DNA from: CAZSTA01 sp964609495 [NCBI: uncultured bacterium]
GTDB taxonomy: Bacteria; CAZSTA01
Assembly (NCBI GenBank): GCA_964609495.1
Contig: CAZSTA010000033.1
Coordinates: 1-23,262 of the forward strand
Direction: 5' to 3'
DNA: 23,262 nt
The translations under genes and the position numbers were made by a program. Under the pieces are notes generated by a model. That model searched no databases. It was given only the letters and a program-made list of their open reading frames with translations, and was not told where the DNA came from. Position 1 is the first letter of the stretch. Every line of letters starts with the position of its first letter. Shown in pieces: positions 1 to 6,376 of the stretch.

Positions 1-145
1 CCATCGAGGGGGGAGCTAAAGGACTTTAGTTCAATCTCAGTGTTCCCTCTCCCCTTGTGGGAGAGGGATAGGGTGAGGGGGAGTATCATATTCCTCAGCA
101 CAAAGTTTTACATGCTTTGGAAACTTTTTGAAACTACTTAAAGCC
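1..145. repeat. Composite dispersed intergenic repeat, block A
   Basis: The window begins inside a composite repeat whose parts recur near 7.6-8.0 kb and 11.4-11.6 kb. In order it holds: the right half of a C-rich/G-rich palindrome (1-16); a segment related to the reverse complement of 7661-7690 (about 12-42); a perfect 9-bp hairpin with arms CCCTCTCCC (45-53) and GGGAGAGGG (59-67), followed by AGGGTGAGGGGGA; and the 14-mer TGAAACTACTTAAA at 129-142. No reading frame in it looks coding. It lies beyond the stop of the last gene of the minus-strand cassette, so the hairpin could act as a 3' transcript end, but it lacks a T-tract. What is seen is repeat structure; any mobility is inference. Confidence 0.8.
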
Positions 146-175
146 TTACCATATTATTTTAGCTGCCCAAGTTCG

Positions 176-538
176 CTATTCTCCTAGGATGGAGAAGTTT
201 CTGTTGTTCACATTAGGAGTTAAGGAAGAAGGCGAACCTCTCATCCCATTCCCTATCCTCATATCTTGCCCTCCCTGTCCAGGATTGATTATGATCACCC
301 CCGGATAAGGGGGATATCGCATCTCATTTTGAGGATGAGCTTGAGTAGAATCGGACTCCTGTTTGTTACCCTTTAACATCCAAACTATGATGATACTGAC
401 TGGAATCGAGGCTATGACCCCTAATCCCACTCCCGCGACGATCGCCAAAGCCTGAGCATCTAATTGATTAAGTAATATCCAACCGAAAACTCCCACCATC
501 GTCATCAAAACCATGGTAAAGAAGATCTTGAATCCCAT
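176..538 (-). CDS. Small two-helix membrane protein, function unknown
   Basis: A 120-residue protein that I do not recognise. Two hydrophobic helices (about residues 4-24 and 30-56) are joined by a short turn. A hydrophilic tail rich in Pro, Gly and Asn (about 57-120) follows and is presumably exposed on one side of the membrane. It starts with ATG only 15 bases after the stop of the FtsK-like gene, and the spacer contains AGGAGGAG, a strong ribosome binding site. It is the last gene of the SOS-controlled cassette inside the window. By position it could anchor the soluble FtsK-like motor at the membrane, since that motor lacks its own membrane domain; this is inference from gene order only. 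A phage-type small membrane protein is an alternative. Confidence 0.65.
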   Translation of the reverse strand: MGFKIFFTMVLMTMVGVFGWILLNQLDAQALAIVAGVGLGVIASIPVSIIIVWMLKGNKQESDSTQAHPQNEMRYPPYPGVIIINPGQGGQDMRIGNGMRGSPSSLTPNVNNRNFSILGE

Positions 539-553
539 CTTTCTTTCTCCTCC

Positions 554-1783
554 TTAATAGTTTACTCTCTTCCTAATAGCCTTCTTCAGAGAGGCTAGGG
601 ATATTATCCTCTTCGACTCAGTCTCCCTTTTTCTAGACCTCTCTGCGAAGGAGGGAAGTCCTTTCACTAGACTTCTTATCTCCTTATCTTCTATATAAGC
701 TGATTGAAATCTCTCCCTTTTTCCTCCTAATATCGCGATGAAATCTCCTCTCCCTAGTAATCTCTCACATCCTATCTGCTTCTGTCCCGTCGCTATTTTA
801 CTATCCTCGGCGCTCACTACCTTTCCCACTAAGCGACAGGGGATATTTCCTCTAAGCAACCCACTATCTCCCAGGGCTTTAGCCGAAGGTTTCTGCGTGG
901 AGAGAACTAATTGGATACGTGATTGCCTTCCCCTCTGGGAGATCCTTATCAGACTATTTCCTATCTCCTTCTTCTCATCAACTAAGAGCAGATCTAATAG
1001 CTCATCTATGAAGATCAACAGGGGAGTTAATTCACGAGGATCGAGCATCTCCTTATCTCTCCTCTCCATCTCCTTCACTATCTCCCTCAAGACCTGGGCT
1101 GCGATTGGGGGTTCAGTGACGATGGGATAAGCTAAGAACCCCTTCTCATACAATCCTGAGAAGGGGGAGTAACCCCTGGCTTTGGGATCTATGAGGACGA
1201 GCTTAAGGGGGTTAAAGCGAACTAGGGAGGCGATCATAGCTTGAGTGAGACAGGTTTTGCCTCCTCCGGGGACCGAAGCGACTAGGATATGGGGGCAATC
1301 AGGACTGGCTAAGTTGAGGAGAAGGATCTCCCCATCGCTCTTAGTTCCTAAGATCGTCAATAAGGAGTTATCCTCATACGATTCCTTGGGAGGTGAAGAG
1401 GCAATCCTCTTCATCAGATCGGAGAGCAGAACGGGAGAGAAGTCATTATTGGGGATTTGGAGGGTTACATATCCTGGTCCTTTCCTCATAGAGCAGGAAT
1501 CGACTCCTAAAGCTAGAGCTATATCATCAGCGAGGGGGAGGAGTTTATTCAATCTCTGCCCGGGAGCGAGGAGGAGGTGGAATTGAGTGAGACGAGCTCC
1601 CCTAACTCCTCCGATAATGTGAACCTTAAGGCCGAAATTCGCTAAGGTCCATTCAATTATATCCGCTTGATAGTTAAGTATTCTCTCCATCGTCATTTCT
1701 ATCTCCCCTATCCTTGAGCGATCCCTTAATTTCCCCTCCTTATCCCTTCTCTGGAGTTTACCCGATGCCACTCTCCTAAACAA
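554..1783 (-). CDS. Minimal FtsK/SpoIIIE-like DNA translocase (soluble motor only)
   Basis: A 409-residue ATP-driven double-stranded DNA motor of the FtsK/HerA superfamily. An FtsK alpha-domain-like region (about 60-112, with PGQRLNKLLPLADDIALALG) precedes the RecA-like beta domain. Walker A is SVPGGGKT (170-177), Walker B is LLIFIDELLDLL (255-266), the STQKP sensor is near 296, and the family signature LLGRGDF is near 342. Chromosomal FtsK is about twice as long. The four N-terminal membrane helices, the linker and the C-terminal gamma winged helix (KOPS reader) are absent, and the C-terminus is a basic tail. The start shown is a TTG overlapping the preceding gene by 8 bases, with GAGGGAG directly abutting it. 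The ATG at 1694-1696 (residue 30), preceded by GGGGAG at good spacing, may be the real start. Mobile-element and phage FtsK-like proteins have similar minimal layouts. Confidence 0.85.
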   Translation of the reverse strand: MFRRVASGKLQRRDKEGKLRDRSRIGEIEMTMERILNYQADIIEWTLANFGLKVHIIGGVRGARLTQFHLLLAPGQRLNKLLPLADDIALALGVDSCSMRKGPGYVTLQIPNNDFSPVLLSDLMKRIASSPPKESYEDNSLLTILGTKSDGEILLLNLASPDCPHILVASVPGGGKTCLTQAMIASLVRFNPLKLVLIDPKARGYSPFSGLYEKGFLAYPIVTEPPIAAQVLREIVKEMERRDKEMLDPRELTPLLIFIDELLDLLLVDEKKEIGNSLIRISQRGRQSRIQLVLSTQKPSAKALGDSGLLRGNIPCRLVGKVVSAEDSKIATGQKQIGCERLLGRGDFIAILGGKRERFQSAYIEDKEIRSLVKGLPSFAERSRKRETESKRIISLASLKKAIRKRVNY

Positions 1784-1970
1784 CTCCCTCGGTTAATGTC
1801 TCTCTTGCTCGACGCTGGGTTTTTCTCGTTTCAACTTTGAGTCTTCTCTTTTCCTCTTTCACCATCATCTTATATTCCCGCTTATCCATAAATAGCCCGC
1901 ACTTCCGACACCTATATCTTTGGCTCACCACCGAGAAGCCAGCTTCAGAGTCACAGCGAGGACAACGCAT
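1776..1970 (-). CDS. Small zinc-ribbon protein
   Basis: A 64-residue protein with two CxxC knuckles, CPRC at residues 3-6 and CRKC at 21-24, forming a predicted zinc ribbon. A strongly basic, probably helical tail (about 30-60, rich in Lys and Arg) follows. It could bind DNA or mediate protein contacts; no specific function can be assigned. Its start lies inside the 3' end of the DnaC-like gene (20-base overlap), and its stop overlaps the longest reading frame of the FtsK-like gene by 8 bases, so translation is probably coupled. The four cysteines and tight packing argue that it is a real gene despite its length. It was probably acquired as a unit with its neighbours. Confidence 0.7.
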   Translation of the reverse strand: MRCPRCDSEAGFSVVSQRYRCRKCGLFMDKREYKMMVKEEKRRLKVETRKTQRRARETLTEGVV

Positions 1971-2727
1971 ATCTTCTCTCCTCCTTCCTATTGAATTTGA
2001 GGATCATATTAGTTCTAGCTAGCTTATCGACCATTTTACTCCCCAGTAGGTCTTCGAATTCCTTTAATGGAAGGGGAGTAGTGATTATCGTGGGTTTCAG
2101 ATCTCCGTGTCTGCTATCTAATATCGCGATCAGACTATCTTTTAGTTGCTTGGTAAGAGTTTCCAAGCCATCTATCACTAGCAGTCTCACTTCTTTAAGG
2201 AGGAGAGAGACCTCCTCCCTCCCAGCTTTATCTCCCTTGAAGCCCTCAGCTAATCCTCTCATTCCTATCCATACTCCTTCTACTCCTCTTTGGATTAGCC
2301 ATCTCAACATCCCTCCTGCTAGCTGACTCGTCTCCTCTGAGGCTTCTACAAATAGGGCTCCTTCCCCTCTCTTAGCGTGAGAGGGGAATTCCTCCAGATA
2401 TCTCCAGATGGGTTGGAGGAATGGTTTGTCTTCTTCCCTCCTATCCTCATCTAGCATATAGCTTAAGGCTCTCTGACTACCACTAGAGTGCTTCAGGAGG
2501 GAAGCGAGCTTCTTCTGTTTCTGGAGGAGTTGATAGCATTCACAGCGAACTAGACTATAGCTGTTGAGATTACCATTGGAGTTCGTTCCGTCTATGACCT
2601 CGATCCATTCCTCATCTTGACATATCGGACAGATAGGGGAGGAGGCGATCCTAATTGGAGATTTATCTAGCTCCTTTATCTTGTCCTTGACAGATGGATT
2701 GGGTTTTAAGGTAATTATCTTTCCCAT
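1951..2727 (-). CDS. DnaC/IstB-like AAA+ protein with degraded ATPase motifs
   Basis: A 258-residue protein with the layout of DnaC/DnaI-type helicase loaders. An N-terminal zinc finger (C33, C36, C62, C64) precedes a AAA+ core. The fold is recognisable from GALFVEAS (Walker A strand, 123-130), LLVIDGLE (Walker B strand, 182-189) and PTIITTPLPLKEFEDLLG (212-229), which matches the loader family. The catalytic residues look lost: the P-loop GxxGxGKT is replaced by EASEETS, the second Walker B acid is Gly187, the sensor-1 Asn is Pro, and the usual SRL arginine is KL. ATP hydrolysis is therefore doubtful and it may act as a structural or dominant partner; that part is inference. ATG start with AGGTAGGTG upstream. 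First gene of the cassette, directly behind the SOS-box promoter. Confidence 0.75.
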   Translation of the reverse strand: MGKIITLKPNPSVKDKIKELDKSPIRIASSPICPICQDEEWIEVIDGTNSNGNLNSYSLVRCECYQLLQKQKKLASLLKHSSGSQRALSYMLDEDRREEDKPFLQPIWRYLEEFPSHAKRGEGALFVEASEETSQLAGGMLRWLIQRGVEGVWIGMRGLAEGFKGDKAGREEVSLLLKEVRLLVIDGLETLTKQLKDSLIAILDSRHGDLKPTIITTPLPLKEFEDLLGSKMVDKLARTNMILKFNRKEERRYALSSL

Positions 2728-2767
2728 GGGTTTTCACCTACCTATCGGGATTTATCCTTCTACTAAT

Positions 2768-2796
2768 ATTATAATCGAACATATGTTCGATGTCAA
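2768..2796 (-). promoter_or_regulatory. Consensus sigma-70 promoter of the DnaC-like/FtsK-like cassette
   Basis: Read on the minus strand, a perfect TTGACA (2796-2791) and a perfect TATAAT (2773-2768) are separated by exactly 17 bases. The start of transcription would fall near 2761, giving a short leader of about 34 bases that ends in AGGTAGGTG and the ATG at 2727. Such a strong promoter would be expected to need tight repression, which fits the operator filling its spacer. Confidence 0.88.
2774..2791. promoter_or_regulatory. SOS box (LexA/DinR-type operator)
   Basis: A perfect 18-bp palindrome, ATCGAACATATGTTCGAT. Its core CGAAC-ATAT-GTTCG matches the Gram-positive LexA (DinR) operator CGAAC-N4-GTTCG. 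It occupies the whole spacer between the -35 and -10 hexamers, so bound LexA would block RNA polymerase. Its sequence and position are seen directly; LexA control is inferred from the known motif. lexA itself is not in the window. Confidence 0.82.
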
Positions 2797-2881
2797 GGGG
2801 TTTTTAAAGTTTTTTTTCATTTTCGACCAATTTTTTTGGCAGGATAGGGAAAAATGCTTTGAGAAAAGCACGATTTTTTAC

Positions 2882-2910
2882 TTGACAAATAAGAAATCCT
2901 CTTGTATAAT
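2882..2910 (+). promoter_or_regulatory. Consensus sigma-70 promoter of tyrS
   Basis: TTGACA at 2882-2887, a 17-base spacer and TATAAT at 2905-2910, all perfect matches. Transcription would start near 2917 and run through the T-box leader into tyrS. It is divergent from the SOS-controlled promoter about 85 bases away, with AT-rich tracts between the two. Confidence 0.88.
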
Positions 2911-2916
2911 AACATA

Positions 2917-3259
2917 AAAGTTTAAAAGCGGGAAAAGTTGTGACGAGGATTTAGTAAACTTGTCGGTAAAATCGGCTACAGAGAAACCAGCTTTGTTGAG
3001 AGCTGGTGCCAAGCGGCAGGTCGAATTACCCCTCTGAGCTGTGAGCTGAAAGATGAGTTTAATTCTCTCGTTTATTAGGCTTAACCGGGCTTTAAGCATC
3101 CGTTATAATGCTTGAGGTATTGTAGAAAATATGAAGTGTATCAATTTTCTATAATATACCTACCGAGATCGATACTGTGAGGTATCGATAAATGAGGGTG
3201 GTACCACGAAGGTGAATAACAACCTCTCGTCCCTAATTTCTAAAGGCGAGAGGTTTTTT
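2917..3259 (+). promoter_or_regulatory. T-box riboswitch, tyrosine-tRNA responsive
   Basis: A leader of about 340 bases with T-box landmarks. Stem I carries AGTA (2953-2956), the distal ACAGAGA motif (2978-2984) and a CCAGCT/AGCTGG stem followed by GGTG. The T-box AGGGTGGTACCACG lies at 3195-3208, with the TGGT bulge at 3199-3202. TGGT would pair with ACCA, consistent with the A discriminator of tRNA-Tyr. TAC at 3027-3029 is the candidate tyrosine specifier; the overlapping TTA at 3026-3028 cannot be excluded without a structural alignment. AGGG (3195-3198) can pair with CCCT (3231-3234) to form the antiterminator. Uncharged tRNA-Tyr should therefore switch tyrS on. Confidence 0.92.
3221..3259 (+). 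terminator. T-box-controlled intrinsic terminator of tyrS
   Basis: AACCTCTCG (3221-3229) pairs perfectly with CGAGAGGTT (3247-3255) and is followed by a T run to 3259. The 5' arm and the following CCCT overlap the sequence needed by the T-box antiterminator, so the two structures exclude each other. Confidence 0.9.
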
Positions 3260-3287
3260 GGTATAACTGGTCGAGGAGGTCACAGTT

Positions 3288-4490
3288 ATGAAGGCAGAGG
3301 AGCAATTGAAGATCATCGAGGAGGGAGTAGAGGAGATCTTGCCTCGAGAGGACCTATTAAGGAAGCTGGAACAAGAGCGTCCTCTACGCGTGAAATACGG
3401 AGCTGATCCAACTGCCCCCGATCTTCACCTGGGTCACGCGCTGTGTATGCGAAAGCTCAAGCAATTGCATGATCTGGGGCATGAGATCGTGTTCGTGATC
3501 GGCGATTTCACTGGACGCTTGGGAGATCCCTCCGAACGAACTGCGACGCGGAAGATGTTGAACAAGGATGAGGTCGAGATCAATGCCAAGACCTATATGG
3601 ACCAGGTATATAAGATGCTAGATCGCGATAGGATTAAGACGATCTTCAATAGCACCTGGTTCGATGATATGACCTTTCAGGAGGTTATCGGGCTGGCCTC
3701 TAAATATACTGTTGCTAAGATGTTGGAGAGAGATGATTTCTCTAATAGATATAAAAATGGACTTCCTATAAGCTTAACCGAGTTCCTATATCCCCTGATC
3801 CAAGGATATGACTCGGTGGCTTTGAAGGCTGATATAGAACTGGGAGGGACCGATCAAAAGTTCAATTTAATAGTAGCCAGGGATATTCAGAAAGGATATG
3901 GACAAGAGCCTCAGGTATTGCTCCTTATGCCCCTCTTAGTTGGTTTAGATGGTGCTGAGAAGATGAGTAAGAGTAAGGGAAATCATATTGGGATAACCGA
4001 GGACCCCGATCAGATGTTCGGCAAAGTGATGTCTTTAGCGGATGAGTTACTCCCGACCTACTTCGAGTTGGCGACTCAGCTACCTAAAGGAGAGATCGAA
4101 GATATAGAGAGAGCATTAGCAAAGGGGCAACTTCATCCGATGGAGGCGAAGAAGAGGTTAGCTAGGGAGATAGTTAAGATGTATCACAGTGAGGAGATAG
4201 CCTCGGCAGCTGAGAAGGAGTTCGAGAGGGTCTTTAGTCGGAAGGAACTCCCGACCGATATTCCAGAATGTTCGGTGTCTGGACTAAAGAATGGTAAGAT
4301 TTGGATCATAAAACTTCTGCTGGAGGCGGGAATGGCAACGACGAATAGCGAAGCCAGGCGCTTAATCAAGCAAGGAGCTGTTAGTATAGACGGAGAGAAG
4401 ATACTGGATGATAATCTCGATCTTGAGATAATCTCAGGACAGATATTACGAGTGGGAAGACGAAGGTTTGCGGAGATAAGGTTGGAATAA
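3288..4490 (+). CDS. tyrS: Tyrosyl-tRNA synthetase
   Basis: A 400-residue class I aminoacyl-tRNA synthetase charging tRNA-Tyr in the cytoplasm. The ATP-binding HIGH-type motif is HLGH (47-50), the KMSKS loop is intact (225-229), and the tyrosine pocket region YDSVALKADIELGGTDQ is near 174-190. A C-terminal S4 RNA-binding domain spans about 335-395. Length and motifs fit the TyrZ-like short subfamily. ATG start, preceded at suitable distance by GAGGAGG (3273-3279). Expression is controlled by the tyrosine T-box directly upstream, which independently supports the amino-acid specificity. It may be co-transcribed with the CoA ligase gene 71 bases downstream, although a separate weak promoter is possible there. 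Confidence 0.97.
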   Translation: MKAEEQLKIIEEGVEEILPREDLLRKLEQERPLRVKYGADPTAPDLHLGHALCMRKLKQLHDLGHEIVFVIGDFTGRLGDPSERTATRKMLNKDEVEINAKTYMDQVYKMLDRDRIKTIFNSTWFDDMTFQEVIGLASKYTVAKMLERDDFSNRYKNGLPISLTEFLYPLIQGYDSVALKADIELGGTDQKFNLIVARDIQKGYGQEPQVLLLMPLLVGLDGAEKMSKSKGNHIGITEDPDQMFGKVMSLADELLPTYFELATQLPKGEIEDIERALAKGQLHPMEAKKRLAREIVKMYHSEEIASAAEKEFERVFSRKELPTDIPECSVSGLKNGKIWIIKLLLEAGMATTNSEARRLIKQGAVSIDGEKILDDNLDLEIISGQILRVGRRRFAEIRLE

Positions 4491-4499
4491 ACTGACAAG

Positions 4500-4529
4500 T
4501 TGATGATTAGCTGGCAGTTTAACCATAAT
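4500..4529 (+). promoter_or_regulatory. Possible promoter of the CoA ligase operon
   Basis: TTGATG (4500-4505), an 18-base spacer and CATAAT (4524-4529) lie in the gap after tyrS. The match is only moderate and there is no strong terminator between tyrS and this site, so read-through from tyrS is equally possible. Confidence 0.3.
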
Positions 4530-4561
4530 AATAGATAATTTATGTTAGGAGGAGATGGCAG

Positions 4562-5863
4562 ATGATCTGGGACAAGAAGTATGAATGTATGCCTCGACCA
4601 GCTCTGAATGCGGTGCAGTTGGATAGGCTACAAAAGATAGTGAAGAGGGTCTATGAGACTGTTCCCTTTTATCGAGATGCTCTAAACGAGAGAGGGATCA
4701 AACCGGAGGATATAAAATCACTTGAGGATCTGAAGCGTCTGCCCTTCACCACTAAGGAGGATCTGCGCGAGAATTATCCCTTCGGGATGTTCACCGTGTC
4801 TCTCGATGATGTAGTTCGCATTCATTCCTCCTCGGGAACGACTGGAAAACCAGCCGTGGCAGGATATACCGCTAATGATATCAACACCTGGTCGGAACTG
4901 ATGGCTAGGGCTTTGACCTGTGGAGGAGCGACTAAGGGGGATATCATTCAAAACGCTTTCGGTTACGGACTTTTCACAGGAGGATTAGGAATCCACTATG
5001 GAGCAGAGAGGATAGGAGCCTCAGTTATCCCTATCTCCGGGGGAAATACGAAGCGACAGATTATGATTATGCAGGATTTCGGAAGCACTGTTCTTACCAG
5101 CACCCCCTCTTACGCGCTCTATATAGCTGAGGTTGCTGGTGAGATGGGCATCGACTTCGCCGAGATGAAGTTGAAGATCGGGATCTTCGGAGCTGAGCCG
5201 TGGTCTGAGAATATGCGGCGGGAGATCGAGGAGAGGTTGAGGATAAGCGCCATCGATATCTACGGATTGAGCGAGGTGATAGGCCCTGGAGTGTCAATTG
5301 AGTGTGAGATAAAGGATGGATTACATATCTTTGAGGATCACTTTATCCCGGAGGTGATAGATCCTGATACTGGCGAGGTCCTTCCTTATGGTGAGGAGGG
5401 AGAGTTAGTTTTCACCACCCTTACTAAAGAAGCCTTCCCCCTTATCAGATATCGCACCAGGGATATCTCTTTGCTTATGAGCGAGCCTTGTCCTTGTGGT
5501 AGAGCTCATGCTAGAATGAGGCGGGTGACTGGTAGAACTGATGATGTGCTCATTATCAGGGGGGTTAATGTCTTTCCCTCTCAGGTCGAGAGTGTGCTTA
5601 TGGGCATCAAGGAAGTCGAGCCTAACTATCAACTTGTGCTAACTAAAGACGGTCCTCTAGACTCTTTAGAGATATGGGTAGAAGCTGGGGAAGATGTCTT
5701 CTCAGATGAGGTCAAGAATCTAGAGCGTATAGAGGAGAAGATCAAAGCTGAGATCGAAAGCGTGTTGGGATTGACGGCTAAGGTGAAATTGGTAGAGCCT
5801 AAGACTATAGCTAGGAGTGAGGGAAAGGCTAAGAGAGTATTAGATATGAGAAATCAATCTTAA
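4562..5863 (+). CDS. paaK: Phenylacetate-CoA ligase family protein
   Basis: A 433-residue acyl-adenylate-forming enzyme that activates an aryl acid, typically phenylacetate, to its CoA thioester using ATP. The AMP-binding P-loop SSSGTTGKP lies at 89-97. The adenylation motif YGLSEV, a Cys-rich [11 protein letters not shown] stretch and the C-terminal hinge/lid with [20 protein letters not shown] all match PaaK closely, and the length is typical. The ATG follows AGGAGG. It heads a run with an ACT-domain protein and an amino-acid-type binding protein, an arrangement known from anaerobes that handle aromatic amino-acid breakdown products. The true substrate could be phenylacetate, indoleacetate or another aryl acid. 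The neighbourhood has no paa ring-cleavage genes and no 2-oxoacid ferredoxin oxidoreductase. Confidence 0.9.
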   Translation: MIWDKKYECMPRPALNAVQLDRLQKIVKRVYETVPFYRDALNERGIKPEDIKSLEDLKRLPFTTKEDLRENYPFGMFTVSLDDVVRIHSSSGTTGKPAVAGYTANDINTWSELMARALTCGGATKGDIIQNAFGYGLFTGGLGIHYGAERIGASVIPISGGNTKRQIMIMQDFGSTVLTSTPSYALYIAEVAGEMGIDFAEMKLKIGIFGAEPWSENMRREIEERLRISAIDIYGLSEVIGPGVSIECEIKDGLHIFEDHFIPEVIDPDTGEVLPYGEEGELVFTTLTKEAFPLIRYRTRDISLLMSEPCPCGRAHARMRRVTGRTDDVLIIRGVNVFPSQVESVLMGIKEVEPNYQLVLTKDGPLDSLEIWVEAGEDVFSDEVKNLERIEEKIKAEIESVLGLTAKVKLVEPKTIARSEGKAKRVLDMRNQS

Positions 5864-5904
5864 TAAGGAGAGATCTCTCCTTTAAGGGAGAAGGAGGTTG
5901 ATCG

Positions 5905-6339
5905 ATGATGAAGGTGAGACAGATATCTATCTTTATCGAGAATAAACCAGGCAGGTTAGCTGAGGTTACTGGAATATTGGGGGAGAAAGACATAAATATC
6001 AGAGCTTTGTCCTTAGCTGATACTTCCGACTTCGGTATTCTTCGTCTGATCGTAAATGATGTAGATAAAGCTAATCAGGTACTCAAGGACAATAATTTTA
6101 CCGTTGGCGAGACGGAGGTCATCGCGGTTGAGGTTCCAGATAGACCAGGGGGATTGGCTAACATCTTGGGGATCTTGCATGATGCTGATCTTAACGTAGA
6201 GTATATGTATGCTTTTGTGGAGAAGAGCTCTGATAACGCGGTCTTGATCTTCCGCTTCGAGGAGATCGACAGAGCGATAGAGACTTTACAAAGTAAGGGG
6301 GTGAGACTGCTCAGAGGAGAGGAAGTTTATTCTTTGTAA
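5905..6339 (+). CDS. Tandem ACT-domain protein
   Basis: A 144-residue protein made of two ACT domains (about 3-70 and 72-140). The first carries the classic opening [20 protein letters not shown] and the second [19 protein letters not shown] domains bind small ligands, usually amino acids, and regulate partner enzymes. Stand-alone tandem ACT proteins of this size commonly sit next to PaaK-like ligases. It starts 41 bases after the ligase at an ATG preceded by GAAGGAGG; a second ATG follows at once. It probably senses an aromatic or branched amino acid and modulates the ligase or transporter, which is inference from context. The spacer before it contains the short palindrome AAGGAGAGATCTCTCCTT. 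Confidence 0.85.
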   Translation: MMKVRQISIFIENKPGRLAEVTGILGEKDINIRALSLADTSDFGILRLIVNDVDKANQVLKDNNFTVGETEVIAVEVPDRPGGLANILGILHDADLNVEYMYAFVEKSSDNAVLIFRFEEIDRAIETLQSKGVRLLRGEEVYSL

Positions 6340-6376
6340 GATTAGGAAGACTAAGTCTAGATAAGGAGGGTTAGAA

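Noticed and set aside
738-1586. Plus-strand frames of 113-130 codons opposite the FtsK-like gene
   Set aside because: They lie wholly antisense to a gene with clear Walker motifs; their products are low-complexity Ser/Pro/Leu-rich and have no recognisable domain.
2855-2880. TGCTTT-GAGA-AAAGCA hairpin followed by a T run, looking like a plus-strand terminator just before the tyrS promoter
   Set aside because: The stem is only 6 bp and AT-rich, and there is no plus-strand gene upstream for it to terminate; it lies between divergent promoters in T-rich DNA where such patterns arise easily.
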